Source of the DNA: Numida meleagris
Lineage: Eukaryota; Chordata; Aves; Galliformes; Numididae
Direction of reading: 5' to 3'
Length of the DNA: 64,000 nucleotides
Assembly: GCF_002078875.1 (NCBI RefSeq)
Contig: NC_034414.1
Span: 11,210,225 to 11,274,224 of the forward strand
Position 1 is the first letter of the stretch. Each line of letters begins with the position of its first letter. The notes beneath the pieces were generated by a model. The model saw only the letters and a list, made by a program, of their open reading frames with translations, had not been told where the DNA came from and searched no databases. Position numbers and translations under genes: made by a program. Positions 25,017-38,246 of the stretch are shown here, one piece after another.

Positions 25017-28000
25017 TCATCTCATCCTCCTCCCTCAGCAATGGTTTGTTACACATCTTTGTCCAACATTAAATAATTATGTGAAAAATAAACCAAGTAT
25101 GGATCTTATTTTGGTTACAGAAAGGTCTGAATTGTTTATAACTGAATTAATTGCTAGAAAGACTTGAGTGGCCAATTAGTAATATTTGTATTTGGATCTG
25201 CCAGTTGGCCCAGAACTGGAAATTAATATTAGTTTCTATATAAAGACTGTAGTGCTCATAGATAAAAATCATTCAATCAAAAATCAAGAAAATCTTTGAG
25301 AATCACTGTCTTGAATGGAACACGCCTGAAGGCTGGCCAGATAATTACTAGCCAGAATTGCCTACGATACTTCCCAACTGCAGATTCAAATACTGATCCC
25401 ACATTCTTCATACTATCTCAAGTCATGAATTTCTGTTGCACTCTGAGAAGTTCTAAACAAGTGATAGGAATGAATGGTGCCACACGTGAAACCTATAGAG
25501 ATACCAGCAAACTGTTCATTTGAGGTAATAAAATTTCCACATGCCTTTTGAGGAGAGCATTTTCTCCTTTCATACTCCACTTTTCCACAAGCAGTAAATT
25601 AGCATCAAATGCATCTGGATTATCTTAAGAACTGTAAGGAAATTCTTCAAACCACTAATAGGTGAAGCAAGCAGTATAGTAACATACTGCATTTGATATC
25701 CCAGAGAAGCATCTTCTCAAAGACAGTCAAGGAAAACACATGCTCAGTCATCACTGCTTATGACATGAAAACATGGGCTAGGATTATCTACACCACATAA
25801 TGACTTTTGGAAAACAGTAGTACTCTTCAGCTATTATTTCCTCTGTATCCTCTGCACAAGCTAAGTGTAACCCAGTAGAATGGGGCACAAGAAAAAAGTC
25901 TGCAATTTCAGGAAGAAGAGGGTGATTTTGAGTTGCTTCTGAAGTTGAGCAGACTGCTCCCAAGGTACCTTAAGTTTCTTTCACTTGCCATCTCCCTACC
26001 ACCCAGGTCTGACAAGACTCAGCCCCAAACTAAAGATGAGAACAGAGATTGAAAATAAATACTGAAAGAAGCATCACAAAATAAAAGGGACAGAATAAAC
26101 ATTGACAGAAGCATCCCATACAATCCAAAACTTGTGTACAACTTGGGCAAGCAACACTTTAAGGAGTTATTCTCCTCATCAGAATATGTATTTTGAAAGT
26201 TGCAGCAGCTTCTAAATTTTTCTCTTAGTTGTAAAGTAAATAATTGTACAACATGTTAAGGTACAATTCTGGCCAGTCCTCAGGCGTTCACATCCTGGAC
26301 TTGTGCTTTCCCTTTCTCTTGAACGATTTTTAAGTGAATTATATTTTAAAATTATTCCGTATTATTTACTATAGATCGTGCTGTCTTCTAGGTTCCAAAC
26401 GTGAGAAGCAGTTGCGTAGCCAAAGGTTTTTTTCAGAAATTTAAAAGTAACATATTTTGCCCATGAAGAATGTATTCACACTCTCTTGTAATAAATTACA
26501 ACAAAATCTTATGTAATTAAAGCATGAACTTTAACGTATTTCTACCGGCAAGAAATGCTAAAAAAGGGAAGGCATTAGAATACTGTAACATTTAGAGGGG
26601 TGTTTGATAGCTTTTAAGTTAAGCATCATTTAAAACAGATTGTAATTAAGAATTTTCCTTTTTTTTATTGCATATTAAGGTCTCTAAGAGCATAACTTCC
26701 ATAAATAGTCAAGAATAAACTACATTCAGACCTACACATAAGCACATTTCTTGGCACAGACAAATGAAAACTGTGATTGCTGACATCTCTTTGAAGGAAG
26801 ATTTTCTCTTTTTTTTTTTTTTTTTGTCCCAGCCCTTGTTTTATTTATATGGCTCTGAACACTTTTTTATTTTTAATTATCCTAAGGAAAAGAAAGGGTG
26901 GGGGGAAAAGAGATCTTTGTTTTCCAACTGAGACAGTGAAGTACATTCCAAAGCTGCTTTTGTTTTTAATTTACAGAAGCTCTCATGTCTAATCTACTAA
27001 GCCAACAAATAATCTGTTTGCCAGGTTTTAGATGACAGTTGTCAAAAGTGCATACAATTGCAGACTTTATTCTTTTTTAGGATACAGATTCATTCTCTGC
27101 CATAAACTTAAAAGGATCTTTTGCAGAACTTTTCACAATGAATTTATTTTTAGCTGTGCATTTTGTTTCCCAGGAGTTATTTCATTCTTACCCAGTCATT
27201 GTGTATCTCCAGCTCTCTTCTTAATAACAACAAAAGCATTGTGTTTGCCTATATTAAAAATAGGGACGGCTAGGTCCCTGTACTTGCTCATGAAAGCAAT
27301 TGCTCAGAAGTAAAAAGAAGGGGATTCAGAAGTGTGCTCCCTCTGAGAAAAGGTATACAACAGACAGGCAGTCCCACATATTTCCATACACAGAAAATAT
27401 TTCCATCCTTCTATTCCTTTAGAATAACCCTATATCCTACTCTTCCTAATACTTAAAGGTAAATTTCATGATCCAAGTACTTGGAATCAATCAAGAAACT
27501 ACCAGATTAAGGGGGGGGTGAAGTGGAGGGAGGACAAGAACAGATAAATACAGCATCTCTACACTGCTTTAGATTTCTTCTGAAAAACTCATATACACAC
27601 ACGGAAGGCAGAAGCACTGCAAGGCAGTGAGATTCTTGGATGGTATGACCTACTGCAAGGACGCTTCTTCTGGTGCAGAGGAGTAAACTACCATATTTCA
27701 TTATTTCCCTGCTCTTCACTCTGGCACATCCTCTTCCCCATTAGACAACCATAAAATCTAGCACAGTATTATCAGTGAACTTGCAGGAGGGAAAGGGTAT
27801 CAGTGAGCTATCTGCAAGCTTCCTCCCAAAGATGGGTTTTGCCAGGATTTGTAAAGGCAATCCTAGGGCTCAGAATGCACTGTTCTTCTAGAGATGCTGG
27901 ATTTGTCACTTGTTTCTCTCCTCTTAAAGGATATGGGACTAGAAATTTACAGAATAAATGATTACACAACTGGTATGGTTCATGTCCTAAAGGGGGCCCA

Positions 28001-28111
28001 TTTATTGACATCTTAATATAGGGTACTCAATTTTTATTTAAAAGTGGAACTTAAATGGGAACAAAACATGAAAAATATTCCAGGTAAAAAATTCTTCTGC
28101 TCCAACATGTA
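25017..28111. other. Unique AT-rich sequence, no gene seen
   Basis: No gene recognised. It contains a T17 run (26809-26825) and a G8 run near 27511. The open frame at 27032-27313 has no domain or splice context. Confidence 0.5.
26809..26825. repeat. Poly-T tract (17)
   Basis: Uninterrupted T run within a pyrimidine-rich stretch. No associated retroposon was recognised. Confidence 0.9.
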
Positions 28112-28204
28112 CATAGAATCATAGAATATCCCAAGTTGAAAAGGACCCATAATGATCACCTATTCCAAATCCCTGCTCCATGCAGGACCACCCAAAAATC
28201 AGAT
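28112..28204 (-). mobile_element. CR1 3' tail, antisense
   Basis: CATAGAATCATAGAATATCC, CAAGTTGAAAAGGACCCATA, ATGATCACCTATTCCAAATC and GGACCACCCAAAAATCAGA form the reverse complement of a CR1 3' end. It includes two copies of the terminal AATCATAG-type repeat. About 93 bp remain. The 'GGACCACCCAAAAATCA' block places it in a different subfamily from the sense copies upstream. Confidence 0.93.
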
Positions 28205-31200
28205 CACACATCTTACCTTCTGTACAATTATTCTTTCCACAGGTAGCAACCAATCCCTTTCGCTTCGTGTGATGTTTCTAGAGCACTGTGCTTGAACGCT
28301 ACGAGAATTCTGGCTATGTGACTTTAGATAGACTGAAGCAACAAACGAACAGGGAAAGGCAACAAAGACTTCAAACAGACATAAAAGCAATGGCTGAAAT
28401 GACCTTTCTAACATGCTAGATGAGAACAAGAATTTGAGGGAGGTGCAGAAGTATTACTAACAACTTAATTGAGCTCATATTTATTTTGTTTGTATGATGG
28501 TTGTAGGAGTTTCAGCCTTCAGAGATGGTCTGTAATTTATACCTCCCAGAATAAAAAATATCAGTTGTCTACCAGCTGCAGGAAAAAGGCTATATCCACA
28601 GTTCTTACTCCAGAATTATGGGTGGAGCCAAATACAGCATTCCTCGGTTCAAAGCAAATAACATTTTAGGTAGTTGTCCAAATTTCTTAAAAGATATACC
28701 TGCAAATAGAACTTCATAGGCAGGTGCTAACTTTATACGCACTGCAGTGAGCAGATGAAAATCTCACAATCTGTTTTACTGTTAGGAATTCTGTAAATTC
28801 TGACTGAATTCAGTTCAGAATAACTTTCATCTACTTTATTTTTGTTAAGTATTATTGTACAAGTCAGCCAATTCTCAAGCAGATAATAAAAAGGTGTTCT
28901 GTGCTTGTGAAACTTCCAGGATTTAGGTTTTCATAATTTTTAAACTATCATAAAGTTTTTAGTAAACTATTTTGTGTCCTTCTAGCGTTTCCATTTCCTC
29001 CATCTCTCAACAGTATATTATCGTTTCCTCTGCTAAGCTGAGATTTGAAACTTCCACTTTCCTGAGAAAATACAACCCACAACATAGAATCAGATTGGTT
29101 TTCCAATTTGTCTTCTCATACTATGTCCACAATTTCCTTTTACTCAAACAAGAAGAGCTATTAACCTGTACTCACCAAGCCCTTACACAACTAGCAGTAA
29201 CATTTCACAAACTAACTGCTATCTACAGCCTCAATCTCTCAAATGCCCCCCCTTGCTCTCCTAACTGAATTATGGAGACACATATTTCTCCTCAGACCCA
29301 CATATTGTTATGGAGGAAAACCTTCCTTCAATTTCCACCTAAGACAGCACAGAGTCAGCAGGTGACATTAGGTATCCACAGCAATTTGCCTCCACAGAAG
29401 AGGAGCTTCAGGTGTTTGATGGCTTGGGCATAAGGGGAAATGGCGAAACAAAAGCCTCTCGTTAAGAGAACTGCAGAGGAGGTAAAGAGTCGAGCTGTGG
29501 GTTTAAACGTGAACAACTCAAATGCATTGCACTGCCTTGCCACCATTCCCCATAGTATGATGACTGAGAAAAACTAGTGGGAAATTTCAGGACAACACTA
29601 TTTAATCCTTCACACAGTTTAGTAAAATTAGATGGAATTATTTTAATAAACTGGTTTGCAGAAAAGCTGTTTATAACATGCCACCTTGAATGACGCATTT
29701 GCCAGTGTTCAGCAGCTCCCACGACACACTTATATCCAAAGACAATTTAAGAAAGTAGTGCAGACCCACATCTGCCACTACCGGTCAGGCTGCTGCACCT
29801 TTCATTTAAACTTTACTTCATCTCCTGCCTTTACATACCCCTTGAGGCACATGTTCTCCAAAGTGAGAACCACTCAAATACAGTTTACATTACCCTACAA
29901 AACATTATAAAGAAGCAAAAAAATTGTCAAGCAAGGTGACAAGATTCACACCAAAAATCATTTTGTAAATCCTCCAAGATGTTGTCACAACAAACCCAGA
30001 GGAAGAATTCTACCTCCTCAGCAGCCAATAATGAAGAAGGTGACAGAAGAGTAGAAAGGGAAAACAAAGACTCCCACACACACTTGGGATGCTTTTCAGA
30101 TCCTCAGCTTTGCCTATACTTAGGCTGTTAGATGATTTAAGTCTCTACTGCCAGAGCAACCATTCACTTCAATTCTGCATGTTCCTTGATGGGTTGGTTA
30201 CACATTTTCACAGATGCTACCACAACACTTTAACTGTAATAATCATCTGTTTGAATTGTGTTGTTACAATACTATGCTGCCAGCCAGCTCTGAAACGTCT
30301 AATGCTGATGAATAGCACAACTGCCTGAAATCAAGTCTAGAAACTCTTTTCTTAAAATATTTCTTAACTGAGCACTGCTTTTCAGGGAGTGATTATTCCC
30401 AAGACCTGAAAAGGGCAGACACAATGGAAAAAAGAGTGCCAAAAAGTGGCAAATCTGCATATGGACAAATGATTGCAGTCACCAAAGCTTAATGAACTCC
30501 CACTTACTAGCTAGACTGCACTGACTGGTCACAGCATACTTCTGATTCACGACAATTGCAAAGGAAAGTAGATTACTTTAAACCAGTTGCTAGCTTGAAT
30601 TGTGATTTTCTAAGCTAGCACTTCTTACTTTCAAATTACAGTAGGTTAAAAGCATGCACACAAGCAGACAGGATCAACTTCTTATGCTGCAAAAGCCCAA
30701 TTACTTGACAGAAACTACTGAATTCTGTATGTGAACAAATACCTGTAAAATCCTACACTGAGTAGCAGAGAGTCTAGAAACTTGCTATGTAGTGTATTGT
30801 AGGGTAAATAAACTGAACAACATACGGGCAAGAATTAGCTAGCTTCTCATAAATATTTTCCTCATTTTAAAACTAGAATTGTTGCTGTGTTTTTAATCAT
30901 ATGAAGGTTTTAGGGACATGATATTCTGTGACACTTACTGGGAAGTCTATTCTTTTTTTAGCTCAGATAAGAATGGCACTGCTGTGCAACCACTTTGTGG
31001 CACATGTGAAAACATCTGAGCAAGGCACAGAGAAATCAAGCTTCCTGCTTCTAAGCACCATTCTCATTAACAAAAGCATCTGGAGCTAGTCTGGTACTAA
31101 AATACACTCAGAGGGAAATCACTAAACACAATTCCACTACGTGGCACTAAAGAAGATAGTTCTGTATCACATTCAATACAGAGCTGACAAAAAAAAAAAA

Positions 31201-31641
31201 CACCACACAAAATAAACCACTAGAGCCCTCTTCCCTTACTCTTAGCTCCAGGTCACTACCTTAGCAATGAAAGCACTACAATTGCTTAGTAAACGGGTTC
31301 ACTGAAAAAATCCAGTTTAAAGAAGCTGAGCTAGGGGGCACGTGGAACACTCGCTTTCTTCCTTACCAAGGGCTGTTCACCACTCCAAGTTACAGCATGG
31401 TCACACACACAAGTGCACAGACACAAGTAACAGAGCAACACACAGCAACCCCAGAGCATCAGCTTAACTTGATCTTGACACCAAAGCAAGCCCATCAAGG
31501 GACTACACTTTCCACATACCTCAAAAAGAAGCTGTAAGAGGATATAGGAACAGTGTGGATTCCAAGAAAAAGAGATCACCATTTTTGTAAGATCTTCACA
31601 CTTAAACCACTTTATATACAAAATCAAAATACATCAGGCAA
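28205..31641. other. Unique sequence, no gene seen
   Basis: No gene, RNA or mobile element was recognised. Several 60-100 codon frames on both strands lack domains and consistent splice context. Confidence 0.5.
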
Positions 31642-31661
31642 CACTGGAGCTCGCTCCAGTG
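31642..31661. repeat. Perfect 9-bp inverted repeat
   Basis: CACTGGAGC, a 2-base spacer TC, then GCTCCAGTG. It would form a short cruciform or a hairpin in RNA with too small a loop to close fully. No function is assigned. Confidence 0.9.
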
Positions 31662-31679
31662 ACCTTAAAGTGTAACTGA

Positions 31680-31830
31680 TAGCAATACCCTAACCCACTG
31701 AAAGAATGAGCCCTCTAAATTATAGATAGGGAAACAGCACACAGAAATTAAGGTCCTTCAAAACACAAATACAGAAAATCAAAAAGCTAGTCTTTCAGGC
31801 AGTCTCAGTTTCTTAGTGAGTAAAAAAGCT
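31680..31830 (-). repeat. Ancient MIR/L2-like remnant, antisense
   Basis: AATTATAGATAGGGAAACAG, CACACAGAAATTAAGGTCCT and AAAAAGCTAGTCTTTCAGGC follow the MIR/L2 antisense order (TTACAGATGGGGAAAC, GCACAGAGAGGTTAAG, then ACAGCTAGT). It is diverged, and the exact family is uncertain. Confidence 0.45.
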
Positions 31831-34800
31831 GAACTCCTGAATTCTTCATTAAGGAAGTGAACTCACCAGCCTTGTGCCTTGAGGATCTATTCACTACGTC
31901 CCTGGATTGCCTCCCTGTGCCACAATTCCAAGACCCTTGGCACCAAATACCCCAACTGACATCTCCAAAGCAGGACCCTTTATTCCATCCTTTCCTAACT
32001 CTGACTATCCCATCTCCTCAGCATCTTCGCCTTTACCTCCCAACCATCCTGAATCTTTATGATACAACAAATACGAACGTATTAGCTGGTGATAAATACA
32101 AGATAGCTAGTGTGAAGTAGCCTGATATGGAAGAACTTGACAGGCTAGTCTTCCAAGGCTCCAGACAGTCACTTGGACTGCTAATGGTGAAGACAAAGCC
32201 TGTGTGTTAGGCAACAAGAAAGCATTGCCTTGTCTCATGTAATTCCTGCTATGTTATGTCTTGGAATGGATGAAGACTGTCTGGTCAGAGCTGAAAGCTA
32301 CATAATGAAATGCCCTCACACCAAGTACTTATTATATAGTGGCCCCCAGCCACTAACTCCAGCAGCAGTTTCCAAGCACACCTTAGTGATGACATACTGA
32401 ATTTCTGGGGAGGACGGGGCAAAACTATTTTCCAGTCCCTCCACAACATACACACACTGACCTCACACATTCCTCCATCAGCTATTTGAGAAAGCAAGCC
32501 TGAATAGTAACCAAAGGCTTGGTATATTCAAGGGGGAATAAGAAGCTGCATATTAAAAGAGGCACTAACTTGGGTGGGTTGGTCAAATTATCCCTAAAGT
32601 TGTTGTATTCTAGGAATCCTACAATGGAGAGAAGAATCTTTTTGATATTCACATTTCAAAGAGTTCACTTTTGTGAATATTTTCAACAGAAGATGATAGC
32701 ACTACTGATTTATAGACTGCATATAAACCTGCACATGCATATGCACAAACATACATGCACAGCATATACATATGTATACGTAGAACTATCTGTAACAGAG
32801 GAAGAAATCCTTTTATTTTGCCTTTTGTACTGCTCACTCCAGGAATCTATTCTTGATCTTGACAGAACTGATAGTTTATAATGAATACTTTTCCAGCTTT
32901 TATGGCTGGCATCAAGGAAACACCTGGGAGTAAGATTTGTTCACTGTGGTTTTGTGTAAATTTTTTTTAAGCACAGTTACTGTGCTGTTTGCCTCTAATG
33001 AACATTTTTTGTGTATGTATAAATATTTCATTGGCTCAAAGGAAAACAAAACAAAAGAAAACAAACAAGCAAACAAGAAAGTCTGCTGTGCTGCTGCAAA
33101 TGGCAAGATAGGTGAGAGACGCTGAAAGAATAAAGAAACCAGACTGAAGTCAGATGGGTCACTGACTATGCTACAGATTTGCTATATGTCACATTCAATA
33201 ATACCTTATTTTCCCTCCAGTTACCTGCATAGACAGAGAGATACTGGAAAATGGAAATAATTCCTTGATGAAGTCCTGTTTGAAGTACCAGTGTGGTCCT
33301 CAGTATCTTGGCATTTATTTTCAATCATATTAATCTCTGTAACAAACCTGCTGAGATTTAGAATATATTCCTCCCATGCAACAGAAAATAACTGATGCAT
33401 TAAGAAGCTAAATATCTACTAAAGGAGATACTGGAATTTCTGGCAAAGCACTAAGAATCTGAAACAGAAGATACCAGCATTCCTAAGTACAGCAGACTTT
33501 CTTGCATCAGGTTAATACAAACAATATTAATCCCAGGAATAATACCAAAAGGATGAAAAAATACCAGATGTAAAGTGCAATAAACACAGAATATCTGAGG
33601 GAGAAACTTAGAGACACAATACCCCATTCATTCTATTTTAAGAAACCAAGTCAGCGCAGCTAGATAACATTCACATTCTAAGCTGACGTGGTCAGACTTC
33701 CTTTGTCATTATGACATTTCTTCCTTCCTTCTTTCTCTGTATTTGTCCACTTGAGATTCAAAATTTCCTTGCATCTAGGTGCTGTACTTAAAACTGTCTA
33801 TTCCAAGATTTCAATTATTTCTAATAATAACTATCCATAGTTTCTAATAAATATCATTTCTATAATAATTTCATATAACCATTTCTATTTAAATTAAATG
33901 GATTAGAGCTAGCTGAAAAGACATGATATATTTCAGGTGATCCTCTTTCAAATACCTTTGCTTTGACTAGTTTTGTAAAACTGAATAGGGAATAAAAAAC
34001 ACAAGTATTTTTGACAAATTGGATATCTCGTAAAATTAAGAACATCTGTTCCACAGATTCAGGCTTTGTTATTCTATCCTTAAGGAGAATTTGTAATTGA
34101 GGGTGAAAGCCCTGGCTTTCCATCTTCTTTTCATGAATGAAAAGCTAATGTTAAATAACAATAATGCACAATCAATGATTGAGAAGCTATTTATCACCTC
34201 TTTACAAAAGTATTAATTCCACACCGGGTGGCAACCAGCTGAAGAGTCAGTCTCTAGTCCACATACAGATTAGACGGAAGAGGCTATTTCAAGGCCAATG
34301 AAACGCTTACACAAAAGCTCCAGCGTGTATGTAATCAGTTTAAGTAAGCAACTATACAGTCTGTAAATTTCAGCATCCCCCAGTAGGTCTGCCCTTCCAG
34401 CTGAGTGTGGACAGGTATAGCATTCCAGGGAATGTTTTTGCTTCCTGTGATACCCTGAATTTTAGTCTAGGCCATCTCTGGAAAGAAGCTTGACTGGAAG
34501 TTCAATCAATTCCACAGCTTCAAATGTATTTTAAAACCAGCATAAATGAAAAACAGAATAAAGGGGAGCTTCTAATTCTGTCTCTTTATGAATACTTATG
34601 AAAATGTGCGGATCAAAGCCTCTTCCCCTTCAAGTACATTTCAAGCCTCCTATAGGACTCAAAGGAAGAGATTAGAACTCATTTTATGTTTCAGTTAGCA
34701 TAAAGCACATGTTCAGGAATTACTAGGCAATGGTTCTGCAAGAGGCTTTTTCCTAATCTGTAGGGAATTGCCTCAGAAATGGAGCATGGAGGTCTAAATG

Positions 34801-35921
34801 GCACCCTTCTCCCACCTCCACAACAGAGGAAAAGGGTATCAGGAATACAGCAAACATTTCAAGCCATCTCTCCCATTACCTTAACATCCAGCTCTAGCTA
34901 CCGTATGCATGCAAAAAATATGCTTAAAGAGAGAAATGCCCCCCTGATTAAACATAACCTCCTGAGCTCTCTCTTTGCTGAAACACACATCTGCCAATCT
35001 AGTATCTGTCAAAGCTTTTCACCTCAGATTTGTTGATTACATCAAACACTTGTTCTGACACATTAGCTTCAGGTCATGGCTCTTCCCAGTCACTGCCATT
35101 ATCCCCGGAAAACGGCTGCTCTCTTGCTAAGGGCTTGCCCACAATTCAGTAATGTCAGCACTAGATAACAACTCCACAGCAAGGAGGGCAGACAAGATCA
35201 TGACAGACCTACCTAATTCAAAAATTCAGGTGACTTTCTGCACCAGCCTTTATCTTTCCTTCTTTCATTGAGCTGTTAAGCAGTTCGAGAAAAAAAGGAA
35301 ATTACGTGTACAGCGTTTGCTCCTCACACAAGGCAGAGCTGCAATGATTACTGAGGTCATAACTTTTGGGTGATGTTCTCTTCCCAGAGAAACAGAAGTA
35401 GTAGCACAACAGGAAAACATGAAAAGGAACACAAAGAAACGGACCTAGAAATACATTTTGGGATGTTAGTCAGAAGCAAGATGATGAAAGAGAGTAATTA
35501 ATTGAAGTTTAATTAAGGAAACCCCCCTATCTAGGCATAGCAGAGCTCCTGCTAGTAGGGAAAACTTAGTTTTGCAAAAAATATCTGCACCTATTAAGCA
35601 ATAGGAGAACAGAAGACACTAAGTTCTGAAAAGTTATCACCTCCTGACCTCCAAAACCCTGCTCAGATCCAGGGGAAAGGCTCTCACAGTGGTTTTGTGC
35701 TGGCAGAAAACTAACACATTTAGCACCACATCCACTCAACTCTCTGACACTACCAAAACCTCCAGCAATAAGCTAGCCCAGAATTTCTCAAAACAAGGTA
35801 ATAGGGTGCTTATCTGGTGGTACACCAGCTCTTTCTTTTCACACTTACAGACATTTATTTTAAAAAGAAAGAAGCAACTAGATGGGAATCTCAGGAGAAG
35901 ATCATTTTCCAGTCTGGCATA
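31831..35921. other. Unique sequence, no gene seen
   Basis: No gene recognised. It holds the alternating purine-pyrimidine tract at 32.73-32.78 kb, listed separately. The 120-codon + frame at 32519-32881 crosses that tract and shows no domain. Confidence 0.5.
32730..32782. repeat. Alternating purine-pyrimidine tracts with nested palindromes
   Basis: Two uninterrupted alternating purine-pyrimidine runs, 32730-32747 (18 nt) and 32762-32782 (21 nt). They contain the perfect palindromes TGCATATGCA (32736-32745) and TATACATATGTATA (32765-32778). Such tracts can adopt Z-DNA or cruciform structure. No regulatory role is shown. Confidence 0.85.
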
Positions 35922-36130
35922 GACACGATGCACAACTTGAACAAAATCACTTCATCTGAGTCTTAGCTCCCTAGCTGTAAAAACTGAGCAGCAGTTCATT
36001 TATCCTGTTCTCTGTTTCATTTACATAAGTAGTAAATGTTGAAGGGCAGGGGCCATCTCTTACTACAGATTTGTGTGGTGTTTAATGCAATAGAGATTGG
36101 AACATAGCAGAGCCTTTAAGAGCTATCTCA
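35922..36130 (+). repeat. Ancient MIR/L3-like repeat, sense
   Basis: Three blocks in the right order. The first is a MIR-type core-to-tail segment (ACTTGAACAAAATCACTTCA, TCTGAGTCTTAGCTCCCTAG, CTGTAAAAACTGAGCA). The second is TTTACATAAGTAGTAAATG. The third is GGGCAGGGGCCATCTCTTAC, TACAGATTTGTGTGGTG, TTTAATGCAATAGAG, the layout of an old interspersed repeat common in turtles, crocodilians and birds. This is the clearest ancient remnant in the window. Family name left open. Confidence 0.6.
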
Positions 36131-38220
36131 CGTTTGAAACACATGCAAAAGCTCATTGCTCCATGTTACATGTCTCCACATCCTTCAGAGCTTATTACAG
36201 CAATAGCAAAAAGATTTATTATTCTTGAGTATAATTTCGTCTCAGAAATAAAGGGATCAATAAAAGTATCTACCAATAATTGTAATCTACATAGGGAAGG
36301 AGGAAAGACAACAAATACAGTTTGTGGGAGATGGAAGGGAAACAAAAGATAAATGTGTCTTTGGTGAATAATAGTGAAAAAGCTCCTAAGAAATCTCAGT
36401 TCTCTCCTAAAATGCCTACAAAAAAAAAAGTTTCTGTAAATTGGCATTAATAAAGAACCACCCTCCTGCTTTGTCTGGCAGGAAGAACAACCTTTTCTAA
36501 GGGAGAAATGCATGACAATCTAGAAATCCTATTAATAACATTAGAGTCCTGAACTTTAATGTATTAATGAATGGACGTGCGCCCATGCTGTAATCATGAA
36601 TTTCAGCATTGCCTTTGATGCTTCATTGGGCACAAAGCTCTTACAAAATGTTTGAAGTGTCTGGCTGTGTAATAATGATTTATAATTCTCTTGAACCAAA
36701 GCAAAATTTGCTAGTAAAAATCATTTTTGAAATAAAAAATAAATTGTGACTGGAGGGTCTGGGTTTGTTTCAAAAAGAGATCACCCACAAGCAGCAAATT
36801 ATTTAAAAAGCCACTGGTTCTAGTGTTTTGCGATAGGGAGCATACAACTCAGAATTTCAAATTACTGTTAATTAAGATCAGTTTATTAAAATGTCAATCT
36901 TTTTAACCAAAAAATTCTCCACTATGAGTACTAGCTGCAAGTTCCCTTAAGTTCAGCTTTTTATGAAGAAAATGTTTTTTTTTTTTCCCCTTTTACCATA
37001 TATTCAACTTTATCCCTCTCACTACTACTACCCATTATATTTTCCTCTCTTATCAGAGTTTGTCATCTTTGTACATCAGTTTGATTATTCTCCCACACAC
37101 TCTCCCCTGCCCCTCCCTCCTCACCACCCATCCTATCAGAAAGATCTATGGATTTAGGTTAAAACATCCATGCTTAGTGTTATAAAACAACAAAAACACA
37201 GCACAGCTCTACAAATTTTATTTCTTCCTCTTCAGATCAGTCTACCCACTGGAGCCGATGGAAAAAAGTTTCACAAAAATTTTCACCAGACACAGATTTG
37301 AAGTGGTTTTTTTTTTATTTGACTCCAATTTCATAAGCGCTTCACTTCCAAGACTCTAAAAAATTAAGTGAGGAAAGGGACAGACAAATTAACTGCAAGA
37401 CTATGGCCATACCATTCTCAAAACAGTTTTGAAAAAAAAAAAAGTCTGCCAAGGGGGAAAAAAAAAAAAAAAGGACATCATGCAGGAAGAGGCATACCTG
37501 TGTATTCTTCACAGGAATCTGGAGCCAAATGGGGCAGGGAAGGAGAAAAGGAGAACAACTTAAAACACTAGCAATATTCTCATTCCTTCCTTGAAAACCT
37601 CGTGGCTGTGAGATGAGCTCTTGAGTCAGACAGTTAATTGTTTAAGGTGCTCATTCAGGTTGATCTGTTCATACCAGCTGTGAACCCAGCAGAGCAGAAT
37701 TCTGCCCTTCTGTGTAGGAAGGTCCAATCTCAGCTCATGTTAGTCCAGGAAGAGATGCTGAATACATTCCCAGGTAAGCAGCATTCACAGGTGGCCACAA
37801 TCAGACCCCACTTGAGGTGGAACTATGCTAAATTTGGCTCAAAACCTAGGAAGAAGAACCTGATAAAGCCAAGAGCAAGTTTCTCTCCAAACAAGCTACA
37901 AAAAATGGGTAGGTGTTCACAAAGCCACAAATACCATAAAATGGTGCTGCTTGTAAGCTCCTGAAACTAAATCACAGGAGTTAGTGTCACAGCAGTCACT
38001 TCACTGAGACAACTGAGACTCTGCTGACTATTTCATTGAGTATTCCAGTGTTTCACTTCCAAAAATGGGCACTTTGTTTTACTGTGTTTTTTCATTTGAA
38101 GTTTCCACTGGGATCCTCCCCATATAGGGCCAACAGTAACTGTCCACCTATTACTGACTTAAAGCAAAGAGGATCTCAGTATCAAAATATCTAAAATAAA
38201 GACATTTAAAAGCTAACCAA
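36131..38220. other. Unique sequence with strand-asymmetric simple tracts
   Basis: A pyrimidine-rich stretch (about 36971-37150) lies just upstream of a purine-rich one with A13 and A16-17 runs (37431-37473). The segment 36530-36900 is listed as a candidate conserved element. No gene was recognised. The 115-codon - frame at 36166-36513 has no domain. Confidence 0.5.
36530..36900. promoter_or_regulatory. Candidate conserved non-coding element
   Basis: Repeat-free AT-rich block with clustered homeodomain-like motifs (AATGTATTAATGAATGG, GTAATAATGATTTATAATTC, TGTTAATTAAGATC) and no recognisable coding content. Judged on texture only; alignment to other birds or mammals is needed to show conservation. 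Confidence 0.25.
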
Positions 38221-38246
38221 AGAGAGAGAGAGAGAGAGAGAGAGAG
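38221..38246. repeat. (AG)13 microsatellite
   Basis: Thirteen perfect AG dinucleotides, uninterrupted, ending at AGAGCGCT. It is the only long dinucleotide microsatellite of this type in the window and likely polymorphic in length. Confidence 0.98.
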
